This document shows, in pieces, positions 8,381 to 17,941 of a stretch of DNA of 64,000 nucleotides (position 1 is its first letter; each line of letters opens with the position of its first letter). Under the pieces are notes generated by a model. The model saw only the letters and a list, made by a program, of their open reading frames with translations. It made no database searches and had not been told where the DNA came from. Position numbers and translations under genes: made by a program. The stretch is from NCBI RefSeq assembly GCF_016908375.1, contig NZ_JAFBDS010000001.1, positions 591,142 through 655,141 of the forward strand. Direction: 5' to 3'. The DNA is from Amphibacillus cookii (lineage in GTDB: Bacteria; Bacillota; Bacilli; Bacillales; Amphibacillaceae).

Positions 8381-11300
8381 CTAAAAGCGTATAAACGAGA
8401 ATAATTTAGTAAATAAATTTTTAAGAAGAGAACCTAATGATAATCGTTTGCCACGCTTATCTCCGTCGTTAGGGTCATCTTCAGCTTCATCATCATCTTT
8501 TGAGCGTGTAATCGTGATTTCTTCTTCTGCTGTGTTACCAGCTACATCAACCAGTTCAAAGTATAAGTCTGTATCCCCATCATCTAATTTGACGGTTAAT
8601 TCAAATTCATCTTCGAAAAATGACTCTTGATAAGGTGCTTTAAACGGTTGTTCATATTCATGACTGTCGTTCACGTATAATTTTAAACCATTAAAGTTAT
8701 CAGCGACTGAAACATTTAGTGTCACTTCAGTGGCATCTTGATCGATTTGATCAGGGACTTCAATCGTTAATTCTGGTGGTGTCGTATCAATAATGATTTG
8801 TCGTTTAATTGAGCTTTGGTTGCCTCTTGAATCTACGGCATCAAAGAATAAATCGGGTGCCCCATCTGATTCAAAGCTGATAACAGCATCAAATGTGTAG
8901 TGGTCTTCTGATTCGTTATATTCAAATTCAATGGCTTGCTCATTGATGGTAAAGGATGCTAATCCACTATCTTCTTCGATATACCCTTTTACTGCAATAT
9001 CATGGGTGTCATGAACACTTAACACTTCTGGTGTCGTGATGTAAATGTAAGGGACCACTGTATCATGATTAACTTCAGCTGTTTCACTTATCGAATTTCC
9101 CGCACGGTCAAAGGCAACAACTTCGACGACTGTGCCATCTTCCCACTCACTTGCATCAATGGTGCCACTTTGTTCTTGATGATCTTCTGAGATTGTTATT
9201 GTTTCAACAACTTCATCGTCTAAAATGACTTGTAGTTGTTGGAGACCCGATCCTTGATCCGTTGCCTGCCATTTAACTTCATCTTCCTTCGTGTGGTAAC
9301 GAACGGATAGCTCAGGGTCTGTTGTATCGACGAGGACAGGGAACGTAAAGCTTTGCCATTTGGCATCGTCGAAATCAATTTTAGCTCTGACTTCGTAATA
9401 GTATAGACCATCATCGACTTGCTTGCGATTAACTGTTCCGTCCCATGTTCGATCGGTCAAATATGAATAGCCCGGTAAATCATGTGTTTTTCGGATATCC
9501 CGTTCACGTTTAATCGTTCTTAACCGATCACCTGTGTGATCAAGGACATTATATTGCACCGATTCAGCATTTCTTAAAAAGGTTAGGACTGGTGTTACTT
9601 TATTGTGAATATCATTTTTGTTAGGTGAAAATGCAATAATATTCGTTTCGTCAAAGCCATCTATTTCATCAATTGGAGCTAAATAGCTGCCGTTTTCATT
9701 GACTAGTCCAGTGTGAGGGAGGAAGAAATCTTCTTCATAGCGCTTGCCATCAAGAATAGGTGCATCATCCCAACTACCGTAGAAGCCTACATAGGGAACA
9801 GCCAACGTTGGAAAACTTTCATTCGTTAATGTGACAAAACCCTCAATAAACGTACCATTCGGGAATTGATTTTCTAACGGTTGTTCATAGAACCAGTCGA
9901 TTGCATTGGTTAAGTCTACTGTTACCGTAAATTCGACCGTTTGACCTGCTGGAATGGTAAGGGTATCGTCAGAAAAAGCAATCGGATATTCACCTAACCA
10001 AGGAGAGGTAGGCGCAATCGTCCCATCTTCAAACACCCCTTGTGCTTCAATTAAGTTTTGTCCAGAGACAACAAGGTCGGTTTGGACATTGCCATCAAGT
10101 TCGTAAGTGACATCTTGGTTTGAGAAGTTTTCAGCAGCTAGTGTAAAGGTAAATGAATCACCAACTTCTTGTAAGCTCACTTTCGCTTCGCCTGTATTTA
10201 CTTCAGTCACGACAACAGGGGTCGCTAGTGCAGCGTGTAAATCCATAACGCCTGAGCCTTGGCGTCGTGGTGAATATGGATTTCCTAATGCATAATGATC
10301 GTTATATAAGTTTTTATCTTCAATAATCGTTGATGTATTAAGTAAAAGGTTTTTAACGGCAATCGATCGATCATAACCAGATAAATCAAAATGTTCATCT
10401 ACGTGTTGTAATACGAGTGCCGATCCTCCTGAGACATGAGGTGCAGCCATTGATGTTCCGCTTTTTAAGCCGTATTCGTTATCTTGTAATGTGGATAAGA
10501 TATTGCCACCAGGGGCCGTAAGCTCAGGTTTGAAATCAAGGTTAGGTGCAACACCCCAAGATGTAAAGGATGACAAGCGTCCTGCTTCAGGGTTCGCTGT
10601 CACAATAGGTTCACCATCACTAAATACAATGGAGACAGCTTCGTCGTTGTCTAATAATTGAGCAAAGTGTTCACCATCTGTTTTGGAAATAAACAGTTGT
10701 GGGATGACAATCGATGAGTTGGTCGCCATACTTGTATAACCAGCAGAATGGTTGTAAACCATAACACCAGCTCCTCCAGCTTCTTGCACGGCAATCGCCT
10801 TATCGATAAAATTTAAGCCGCGTTGCAATAAGACAATTTTTCCTTCTACATCTTTTTCAGCTAGTGCCTCAACAAGCTGATCTAAACTGTTGTTATGCAC
10901 GATGTGAATCAATTCTAGTGGTTGATCAACATCTTCATGATAACGGTTTGACGCAAGGAAAGCAGCTGTGCCTTCTTCCTGATCTGAAGACCAGCTAAAG
11001 CCTTCCATTTCAATAAATGTATTTTCAATGGAAGCAACACCAATAGAATCATAGGATACACTTGGTGAGCCGGTTAAGCCGATATCAGGATTTGTTGCTA
11101 ATGGGTAGTTTGCCGTAATGGCATTTGCATAATAGGCGGAATTACCAGCCGAAATGGAGGCAATAATGCCATTATCAACGGCACGACTAATCGCTTCTTG
11201 TTCAGGATCTGTCGGTCTAACAAATCCAGCTACTGAACCTAAACTTAAGTTGATAACGTCTGCACCTAGTAAAATAGCATCATCAATCGCTTTAACATAA

Positions 11301-12232
11301 ATATCACCATAAGTGGACGTATATTGTGGATCATCACCAAAGACACGCAATGCCAATAATTGTGCATTCGGTGCGACACCTTTAATTTCTCCGTTGGCAG
11401 CAGCAGAACCGGCGACATGGATACCATGGTTACTGACAGCGGGACCTTGTTCGATAATTTGTGTGTTCTTATCCATATAATTATAGCCATAAGGAACTTT
11501 ATCAGTAAAATAAATCCCATCTAATTCATGATCATCTTTCATTTGGTTAATGATATCTTCATTTAAAGTGATCGTTTCAGGACTATCGAGTGCCATGTCT
11601 TGATGGGTAGGATCAATACCTGTATCGATGATACCAATAATCATGCCTTCTCCATCAAGACCGTAATCTTCCCAGACTTGTCCTGCTTGAATAATATCAA
11701 TACTATAATTCATATCTGGCTCTTGTTCTTCTGGAAGATGATAAACATTTGAAATGTGAACGTCTTCAATGCCATCGATACTTTGAATTACATCGTATTC
11801 TTTATAGGTAACTTCTGTACTGAAACCATTGACGACCGTCGTAAACTGATGTTCGACATCAAAAGTGATACCCATTCTTGAGATGTCGGAGATAATCGCG
11901 TCTTGTGCAGACAATCGTTCATCTTGAAGTTGTTCTTGAACTTGATCATCTAATTCCTTATAAAGCACACCTTGTTCAGTCGCATAAGAAATGGCCGGTT
12001 CTTCATCAAGTTCGACAATAATTCTAACTTTATCAGTCGGCTTGTAATAATCATCCTCGGTTTCTTCAGTCACATAATCTTCTAAAGATTCAGTTATTTT
12101 TTCAGGTATGTCTAACTGTTTCTCATTTGAGTCTGTTGCTTTCACAGCAAAATGAGCCGAAGTAAAAGGTAATAGCAGTAAAGTGAAAATAATCGATAGA
12201 AGAAAACGTTTTTTCGTTTGACCGTTTTTCAT
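8381..12232 (-). CDS. large secreted subtilisin-family (S8) serine protease
   Basis: 1283-residue extracellular protease of the Vpr/lactocepin group. A signal peptide (1 to about 31) is followed by an I9-type propeptide (about 65-165) and a split S8 catalytic domain. The triad is Asp203 (IIDTGID), His269 (NHGIHVAG) and Ser594 (GTSMAAPHVSG), with the oxyanion Asn364 (SAGNS). A PA domain sits between His and Ser (about 440-545). After the catalytic part come Fn3/C5a-peptidase-like beta domains, a FlgD-type Ig segment (DDGLYYYEVRA) and several Ig-like repeats that open with DTTDPEL/DTTPPEL motifs. The tail is basic and hydrophobic (GKRLSLGSLLKNLF) with no LPxTG, so release or loose wall association is likely. 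Role: degrading proteins for peptides, or processing surface proteins. The ribosome site is GGGAGGAG. A perfect hairpin lies in its leader. Confidence 0.95.
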   Translation of the reverse strand: MKNGQTKKRFLLSIIFTLLLLPFTSAHFAVKATDSNEKQLDIPEKITESLEDYVTEETEDDYYKPTDKVRIIVELDEEPAISYATEQGVLYKELDDQVQEQLQDERLSAQDAIISDISRMGITFDVEHQFTTVVNGFSTEVTYKEYDVIQSIDGIEDVHISNVYHLPEEQEPDMNYSIDIIQAGQVWEDYGLDGEGMIIGIIDTGIDPTHQDMALDSPETITLNEDIINQMKDDHELDGIYFTDKVPYGYNYMDKNTQIIEQGPAVSNHGIHVAGSAAANGEIKGVAPNAQLLALRVFGDDPQYTSTYGDIYVKAIDDAILLGADVINLSLGSVAGFVRPTDPEQEAISRAVDNGIIASISAGNSAYYANAITANYPLATNPDIGLTGSPSVSYDSIGVASIENTFIEMEGFSWSSDQEEGTAAFLASNRYHEDVDQPLELIHIVHNNSLDQLVEALAEKDVEGKIVLLQRGLNFIDKAIAVQEAGGAGVMVYNHSAGYTSMATNSSIVIPQLFISKTDGEHFAQLLDNDEAVSIVFSDGEPIVTANPEAGRLSSFTSWGVAPNLDFKPELTAPGGNILSTLQDNEYGLKSGTSMAAPHVSGGSALVLQHVDEHFDLSGYDRSIAVKNLLLNTSTIIEDKNLYNDHYALGNPYSPRRQGSGVMDLHAALATPVVVTEVNTGEAKVSLQEVGDSFTFTLAAENFSNQDVTYELDGNVQTDLVVSGQNLIEAQGVFEDGTIAPTSPWLGEYPIAFSDDTLTIPAGQTVEFTVTVDLTNAIDWFYEQPLENQFPNGTFIEGFVTLTNESFPTLAVPYVGFYGSWDDAPILDGKRYEEDFFLPHTGLVNENGSYLAPIDEIDGFDETNIIAFSPNKNDIHNKVTPVLTFLRNAESVQYNVLDHTGDRLRTIKRERDIRKTHDLPGYSYLTDRTWDGTVNRKQVDDGLYYYEVRAKIDFDDAKWQSFTFPVLVDTTDPELSVRYHTKEDEVKWQATDQGSGLQQLQVILDDEVVETITISEDHQEQSGTIDASEWEDGTVVEVVAFDRAGNSISETAEVNHDTVVPYIYITTPEVLSVHDTHDIAVKGYIEEDSGLASFTINEQAIEFEYNESEDHYTFDAVISFESDGAPDLFFDAVDSRGNQSSIKRQIIIDTTPPELTIEVPDQIDQDATEVTLNVSVADNFNGLKLYVNDSHEYEQPFKAPYQESFFEDEFELTVKLDDGDTDLYFELVDVAGNTAEEEITITRSKDDDEAEDDPNDGDKRGKRLSLGSLLKNLFTKLFSFIRF

Positions 12233-12268
12233 TTTAGACTCCTCCCTAGTAGCTTGGTAGATTAATAG

Positions 12269-12306
12269 ACAAGGCGATCTGATTTTTCTATGTCAGATCG
12301 CCTTGT
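12269..12306 (-). promoter_or_regulatory. perfect 14-bp hairpin upstream of the protease gene
   Basis: ACAAGGCGATCTGA (12269-12282) and TCAGATCGCCTTGT (12293-12306) pair without mismatch around a 10-base loop. It lies about 36 bases before the protease start codon and about 210 bases after the upstream AraC gene. No T run follows on either strand. It is either the terminator of the AraC gene in a non-standard form or an mRNA leader element of the protease. Confidence 0.55.
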
Positions 12307-12515
12307 TGTGAAGATATAATGCTTAATCGTGTAAATCATCATCTGAGTGTTATAGCTATTTAACTTAGTAAAGTGCATAAACAAATAAGATGTATGAAAA
12401 GCCCCAGGTGTTTGTCTTCTATTGGCCAATAGAGTACATATATTTAGTATACAAATGGTAAATGTTAAAATAAATAGTTCTATTGTTATATTTTTCCGAC
12501 AATTCACGACACTTT

Positions 12516-13496
12516 CTAACAATTGTCACGATATTGTTGTGGCGTCATGCCAAAATAATTTTTGAATTTACTGTAAAAATAAGTTAGATTACTATATCCT
12601 GTTTCGTCTGCAATTTGATAGATAGGTATTTCTGTATTAATTAATAGAAAGGAAGAATAGGTTAGTCGTTGAAGTTGAATTAATTCTTTGAAAGACTTAC
12701 CTGTGCGCTTTTTTATTAACGTGCTTAAATAATTAGGGTTGTAATTGAACTTTTCGGCAACATGATTAAGTGTGCAATGTTGATAATTTTCTTCTATAAA
12801 TTGAAGAATATCAATAATGTTTATTTGATCCTTTAACGGTGTGGTTGTTTGATTGGTATCGTAATGGAAAACACGGATTAATTCAGAGAAAATTAACAGC
12901 ATATAGGCATCAATCATTTCATCTGAACAAATCGTTCGATCAAAGAATTCACACATGATCTGGCGAGCCAACAACTGAATATTTTTATTCTGTTCAGAAT
13001 GAAAAATTATATATTGATCATGGTCTTTTGAATTTGAAATGGCGTTAATTAGAAAGTTAGTAATAATACCTTTGTTATTCAATTTACTTAAAAAAGAGCT
13101 GGTGAAAAAATCCTGTCTAATCAGAAAATTTATTAGGATATCATCCTGATCTGTATATTGAATTGAGTGAGGAACCTCGGTATCAATAATACATATTTGC
13201 CCTTTTTTTAACCTAACTTTTCTCCCGTTAATGATCTGATCGCATTTACCTGAGTAAACATAGATCAATTCAAGGTAACTATGTATATGCGTGGGAACAG
13301 GAGCAAAGCGATTCTGTTTGAAAATTAATATGTTCTCATTTGGCATTAATTCAGTATCAAATAGATAAACCATTTCTCCATTATGATCAACTTGATCAAG
13401 TTCTTGATATTTTTTAGATAAAGTCGGATTTTGTTTATAATAGATTTCTTTTTCATTTAATGGTCTTATATAGTTTTCTAACTGATTAGGGTCCAT
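12516..13496 (-). CDS. AraC-family regulator, probably of the adjacent glycoside hydrolase/PTS genes
   Basis: 326 residues from the ATG at 13496, which has GGAGAGGA four bases before it; a longer frame upstream lacks a site. The cupin-type sensor (PVPTHIHSYLELIYVYSG) precedes a C-terminal double helix-turn-helix (LNHVAEKFNYNPNYLSTLI, then IYQIADETGYSNLTYFYSKFK). It is divergently transcribed from the GH106-like hydrolase gene across a 202-base AT-rich spacer that also holds a cre-like site. This is the usual arrangement of a sugar-responsive activator and its target. Confidence 0.88.
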   Translation of the reverse strand: MDPNQLENYIRPLNEKEIYYKQNPTLSKKYQELDQVDHNGEMVYLFDTELMPNENILIFKQNRFAPVPTHIHSYLELIYVYSGKCDQIINGRKVRLKKGQICIIDTEVPHSIQYTDQDDILINFLIRQDFFTSSFLSKLNNKGIITNFLINAISNSKDHDQYIIFHSEQNKNIQLLARQIMCEFFDRTICSDEMIDAYMLLIFSELIRVFHYDTNQTTTPLKDQINIIDILQFIEENYQHCTLNHVAEKFNYNPNYLSTLIKKRTGKSFKELIQLQRLTYSSFLLINTEIPIYQIADETGYSNLTYFYSKFKNYFGMTPQQYRDNC

Positions 13497-13579
13497 GTAA
13501 TCCTCTCCATCTAATATTTTGTTAGTTATGATCAACAGTTTTGATATTTCGATAAATATATTTTCACGTTAATATAAGA

Positions 13580-13593
13580 TTGTAAGCGTTAAA
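13580..13593. promoter_or_regulatory. cre-like CcpA site
   Basis: TTGTAAGCGTTAAA matches the catabolite-responsive consensus except for the final C. It lies between the divergent AraC regulator and hydrolase genes, suggesting carbon catabolite repression of the hydrolase/PTS pair. Confidence 0.5.
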
Positions 13594-13698
13594 TAAAGTA
13601 TAAATCAACAAAAAAACAAAGTAAACCATAATATTATTTGAATAATAATTGTTTTATATTTGTTTTTTGAAATAATATTTTGTTATTGGGGTGAGTTG

Positions 13699-16368
13699 AT
13701 GAGTAGAATTACAGAAGTGCTTGACAAAAAAGAAGCTAACTATGTTCTTCCGTTTTTTTGGCAACATGGGGAAGAAGAAGCTATTCTTCGTGATTACGTA
13801 CAGAAAATTTATCAAACTGGAATTAAAGCGATCTGTGTTGAGTCAAGACCACATCCAGATTTTATTGGAGAGAGTTGGTGGCGTGATCTCGATATTATTA
13901 TTAGTGAAGCAAAAAAAGTTGATATGAAAATTTGGATATTAGATGATTCACACTTTCCAACAGGATATGCTGTTGGAGAAATTGAAAAGCATTACCCACA
14001 TTTTAGGAAAAAATTTTTAAAATTACATCAACAAGATTTTGTAGGGCCGAAAAGCAATGGTCGAGTTATGGTTTCATGGGCTATATCTGGACAGAGTAGA
14101 GAACATGTAATGCAAGTAGGAGTGGACCCAACAGCAGATAGGCGGGACCATAGCAGCCACAGTTTAGATCAAGTCATTGCAGTGGTTGCTGCCAAAAAAA
14201 TAGACTTTAAAATGATTGATCCACATTCTTTGATTGATATCACAGACCAATTAACTGATGGTATTGTGTATTGGGATTTTCCGGAGGGTGAATGGAGAAT
14301 CTTCACTATTGTTCAATCCATTAATGGTGGAGAGAAAGCAACAGAAGGTTATTTAAATCCAATGATACCAGAAGCAACAGATATCCTTATTAACAAAGTT
14401 TATCAAGCGCATTTCGAACGTTATAAAGACGAATTTGGCAAAACAATTGAAGGCTTTTTCTCAGATGAACCTCGTTTTGGTAATGTGAAAGGACCAGAAG
14501 CTTCGATAGGACGTCTAGAAATGGTATTGCCATGGAAGGAAGGGATGTTAAATTTACTTGAAACAGAAGCAAAAATTAGCATTCAAGAATTGCCTTTGTT
14601 ATGGGTCAATGGGGGAATTCGTGCTCATGAGGTTCGTTATCAATATATGAATTTGATTACTAATTTATATAATGAAAACTTCTCAGGTCGAATTGGGAAA
14701 TGGTGTAACGATCACGGTGTCGAATATATCGGTCATATTATTGAGGATAATAATGCTCATGCACGGCTAGGTTATGGCCCAGGTCATTTTTTCAGGAGTA
14801 TGGCTGGCCAAGATATGGCCGGTATAGATGTCGTTTTGCATCAAATATTACCAGGTATGGACAAAGGTTATAACAAATCATTCACTTCAACAGGGTGGGA
14901 CGGGGAATTTTTTCATTATGGTTTAGCTAAGCTAGGGGCTTCGCTAGGTCATCTTGATCCTAAAAAACAAGGTCGAACAATGTGTGAAATGTATGGGGCA
15001 TATGGCTGGGGAGAAGGGTTAAAGTTAATGAAGTGGCTTACAGACCATATGTTTGTTAGAGGAGTTAATCACTTTGTTCCTCATGCCTTCTCACCAAAGG
15101 CATTTCCAGACGATGACTGCCCACCACATTTCTATGGACGTGGTCACAATCCGCAATATCGTTATATGAGTCATTTAATTCATTATATGAATAGGATGAG
15201 TCATTTATTAACCGGTGGTCAGCACATAGCTCCAGTAGCAATTCTTTATCACGGTGAAGCAGAATGGTCAGGACAATACATGTTATTTCAGAAAGTGGCG
15301 AGAGAGCTGATGCAAAGTCAAATCGACTTTGATGTTGTACCAAGCGATTTTATCATTGATAGTCAATTGGACCAAGATAAGCTAAAAATTAATGAAGAAA
15401 CTTTTAAGACACTTGTTGTTCCTTATTCTGAATCGTTACCAAAAGCTTTATTAGAAAAACTGGCAAACGCTGTTAGAAACGGTTTTTCAATATATTTCAT
15501 TGATGGGTTCCCTATACGTTCGAGCGAAGGGGAAGATGTTAGGGGGTTGATCGAGCAATTAGTGAAGTCGACTTCAACCATTTGCGTTAAGCTAAATCAA
15601 CTTGTTACCGATTTATTTGAGCATACTATTTATGATATTCGAGTTAGTGAAAGCCAACCATATCTACGTTACTACCACTATCAACATAAAGAGTTGGATA
15701 TTTATATGTTCTTTAATGAAGACCCTACTAAATCAATTGAAACAAAAGTAACCTTTAATCAATTGTCGCAACCTTATATCTATAATGCTTATAATAATAC
15801 AATTTATGCATTAACTAAGCGCCTAGACAATGATCAACAAATAATCGATTTAACACTATCACCTTATCAATCAGTGATATACATTTTTACTGACAACCAT
15901 TTAGGAGAGATAAAAACAGAAAACGAATATACTGGGTTGAAACCGTTTGAAATTATGGGAGAGTGGACGGTTTCGTTTGCTACAGCTGAAGCATATCCGA
16001 ATTTCACTAATGCAATAAACATCACAGAATTAATTGACCTTGCTCAACCGGATCAATTTCCTGATTTTTCTGGGACGATACGATATGAAACAACATTTAT
16101 TTATGATAGAGAGATTACTAGTGCGACACAATTAATAATTGAAGAATTATATGAAATAGGTCAAGTATGGCTAAATGATAACAATATAGGTGTTGCAATC
16201 GCTCCACCGTACCAATTTGATATTTCCAAAGCCTTAGAAACTGGAAGGAATAGGTTAGTTATTGAAGTAACCAATACATTAGTTAATCAGCAAAAAGATT
16301 TTCTATCTCAGTATTTATTGCTTGAAGGGACAGGCATTACAGGAAAGATAACTATAGTAGCAAAATAA
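13699..16368 (+). CDS. GH106-like glycoside hydrolase (putative alpha-L-rhamnosidase)
   Basis: 889 residues with no signal peptide, so cytoplasmic. The N-terminal two thirds resemble the (beta/alpha)8-type catalytic region of GH106 and related hydrolases: YVLPFFWQHG, ILDDSHFPTGYA, and the acidic motif EGFFSDEPRFG. The last 150 residues (from about GEWTVSFA) form a galactose-binding-like jelly roll with QVWLNDNNIGV and a RNRLVIEV strand, as in GH2/GH106 enzymes. The family cleaves terminal alpha-L-rhamnose. The complete rhamnose pathway 15 kb downstream supports that substrate, but the residues were not compared with a characterised enzyme. The start is ATG 13699 after GGGGTGAG. It precedes a PTS EIIBC by 83 bases, so imported phosphorylated or plain oligosaccharides may be its substrate. 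Confidence 0.65.
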   Translation: MSRITEVLDKKEANYVLPFFWQHGEEEAILRDYVQKIYQTGIKAICVESRPHPDFIGESWWRDLDIIISEAKKVDMKIWILDDSHFPTGYAVGEIEKHYPHFRKKFLKLHQQDFVGPKSNGRVMVSWAISGQSREHVMQVGVDPTADRRDHSSHSLDQVIAVVAAKKIDFKMIDPHSLIDITDQLTDGIVYWDFPEGEWRIFTIVQSINGGEKATEGYLNPMIPEATDILINKVYQAHFERYKDEFGKTIEGFFSDEPRFGNVKGPEASIGRLEMVLPWKEGMLNLLETEAKISIQELPLLWVNGGIRAHEVRYQYMNLITNLYNENFSGRIGKWCNDHGVEYIGHIIEDNNAHARLGYGPGHFFRSMAGQDMAGIDVVLHQILPGMDKGYNKSFTSTGWDGEFFHYGLAKLGASLGHLDPKKQGRTMCEMYGAYGWGEGLKLMKWLTDHMFVRGVNHFVPHAFSPKAFPDDDCPPHFYGRGHNPQYRYMSHLIHYMNRMSHLLTGGQHIAPVAILYHGEAEWSGQYMLFQKVARELMQSQIDFDVVPSDFIIDSQLDQDKLKINEETFKTLVVPYSESLPKALLEKLANAVRNGFSIYFIDGFPIRSSEGEDVRGLIEQLVKSTSTICVKLNQLVTDLFEHTIYDIRVSESQPYLRYYHYQHKELDIYMFFNEDPTKSIETKVTFNQLSQPYIYNAYNNTIYALTKRLDNDQQIIDLTLSPYQSVIYIFTDNHLGEIKTENEYTGLKPFEIMGEWTVSFATAEAYPNFTNAINITELIDLAQPDQFPDFSGTIRYETTFIYDREITSATQLIIEELYEIGQVWLNDNNIGVAIAPPYQFDISKALETGRNRLVIEVTNTLVNQQKDFLSQYLLLEGTGITGKITIVAK

Positions 16369-16451
16369 GCTTCGAACTGCATTTAAGCAGTTCGTCCATC
16401 GGTGAAAAATAAAGCGCTTTATTTTAAATATATTTAGTAGGAGTGATTTAG

Positions 16452-17825
16452 ATGGATCATAAAAAAGTTGCCAAAGAAATTGTAGAGACGATTGGTGGCC
16501 AAGCAAATGTTAATAGTGTTTTTCATTGTATTACACGGCTGCGCTTTAAATTAAAAGACAATACAAAACCAGAGAAAGCAAAAGTTGAGGCTATTGAAGG
16601 TGTTATATCTGTTATTGAACAAGGTGGTCAATACCAAGTGGTTATTGGGAATGAGGTTGAACCTGTTTTTAAGGAAGTAGAGAAATTAGTCGGTGATCAA
16701 GCTGTTAAGCTAGATAATGAAGAAAACAAAAATCAGAAATTGTTTGATCGATTTTCAACGATGATTTCGGGTGTATTTACACCTATGCTAGGTATTTTAG
16801 TCGCCTCAGGTTTAATGAAAGGACTTGTGGCTATCTTAAGTGTTACTAATCTTTTAAGTGAAGGTTCAGATACTTATATTGTCCTTAATGCTCTTGGTGA
16901 TGCTTTATTTTACTTTTTTCCTATCTTTCTAGGCTCATCAGCCGCTAAATATTTTGGAATGAATCATTTTTATGGGATTTTAATAGCTACTGTTATTATT
17001 TATCCGGATATAGTAAGCGCAGCAGAAGCAGGAGAATCGTTTGCTTTTTTAGGAATTCCAATGAATTTAATGAATTATACCCAGACTGTGTTTCCGATTA
17101 TAGTCGCAGTGTGGCTTGCTTCACTCATTGAGAGGCAATTACAGAAACTCATTCCTCAAGCTTTTAAGTATTTCTTGTTGCCATTTGTGTTATTTATGGT
17201 TGTTATACCAACTACATTATTCATAGTTGGACCAGTTATCCAAACATTAAGTAATATGTTAGCTGATTTGACATTTACAATATATAATTTTAGTCCGGCA
17301 ATTGCTGGTTTAATTTTAGGTGGGCCATGGATTGTTATGGTTATGTTCGGTCTCCATTGGGCGTTCATCCCGTTATTTATAAACAATATGATAACTGGTG
17401 GGTATGATGATGTCATGGGGTTATTAGCAGCAAATCAGTTTGCGATGGCAGCAGCAGCTTTTGCGGTAGGTGTAAGAATGACTTCCAAGAAGGAAAAGAG
17501 CTTAGCCTATTCTACTGGATTAACATGTTTATTAGGTATAAGCGAACCTGCACTCTATGGGATATTATTACCAAGGAAAAAGCCGTTAATTATGGCTATA
17601 ATTGCTGGTAGTATTGGAGGTGTATTTGGTGGTCTCTTGCAGGCGAGAGTATACGCATTTACTGCTTCAGGATTTTTTGCTATACCGGGTGCGATCAATC
17701 CAGCTGGTATCGATACGGGATTTTGGGGTTATGTAGGACAAATGCCAATAGGGTTTGTTATAGCTTTTGTATTGACTTACTTTTGGGGGTATAAAACGAA
17801 AGTGAAAGCTGTGCCAAGAGATTAA
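16452..17825 (+). CDS. PTS EIIBC component, glucose/beta-glucoside superfamily
   Basis: 457 residues, B then C domain. The EIIB part (1 to about 85) has the phosphorylatable Cys26 in HCITRLRF. The EIIC part (about 105-450) has around ten membrane segments, with GISEPALYGI typical of the Glc-type permeases. There is no EIIA domain, so it must borrow a Glc-type EIIA from elsewhere. It follows the GH106-like hydrolase, probably in one operon (83-base gap with an AAAGCGCTTT palindrome at about 16411-16421, a weak cre candidate). The substrate is unknown; a rhamnose- or glucose-containing disaccharide is an inference from the neighbour. Start after TAGGAGTG. Confidence 0.85.
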   Translation: MDHKKVAKEIVETIGGQANVNSVFHCITRLRFKLKDNTKPEKAKVEAIEGVISVIEQGGQYQVVIGNEVEPVFKEVEKLVGDQAVKLDNEENKNQKLFDRFSTMISGVFTPMLGILVASGLMKGLVAILSVTNLLSEGSDTYIVLNALGDALFYFFPIFLGSSAAKYFGMNHFYGILIATVIIYPDIVSAAEAGESFAFLGIPMNLMNYTQTVFPIIVAVWLASLIERQLQKLIPQAFKYFLLPFVLFMVVIPTTLFIVGPVIQTLSNMLADLTFTIYNFSPAIAGLILGGPWIVMVMFGLHWAFIPLFINNMITGGYDDVMGLLAANQFAMAAAAFAVGVRMTSKKEKSLAYSTGLTCLLGISEPALYGILLPRKKPLIMAIIAGSIGGVFGGLLQARVYAFTASGFFAIPGAINPAGIDTGFWGYVGQMPIGFVIAFVLTYFWGYKTKVKAVPRD

Positions 17826-17838
17826 TAATCCAAAAATA

Positions 17839-17881
17839 AATAGAGGGTTGAGCAATAGCATCGCTCAACCCTCTATTTTAT
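17839..17881. terminator. bidirectional terminator between EIIBC and HAD genes
   Basis: A perfect 15-bp stem pairs AATAGAGGGTTGAGC (17839-17853) with GCTCAACCCTCTATT (17863-17877), followed by TTATT on the plus strand. It serves two convergent genes. Confidence 0.88.
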
Positions 17882-17941
17882 TATCTACTTAACAATAAAA
17901 AACTATAAGCGTCTGGTGAGAATCGTTGCCCAAAATCGTAT

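Noticed and set aside
12262-12522. Minus-strand frame of 86 codons between protease and AraC genes
   Set aside because: Includes the perfect hairpin, has no ribosome site and codes an unlikely Thr/Ile/Leu-rich peptide.
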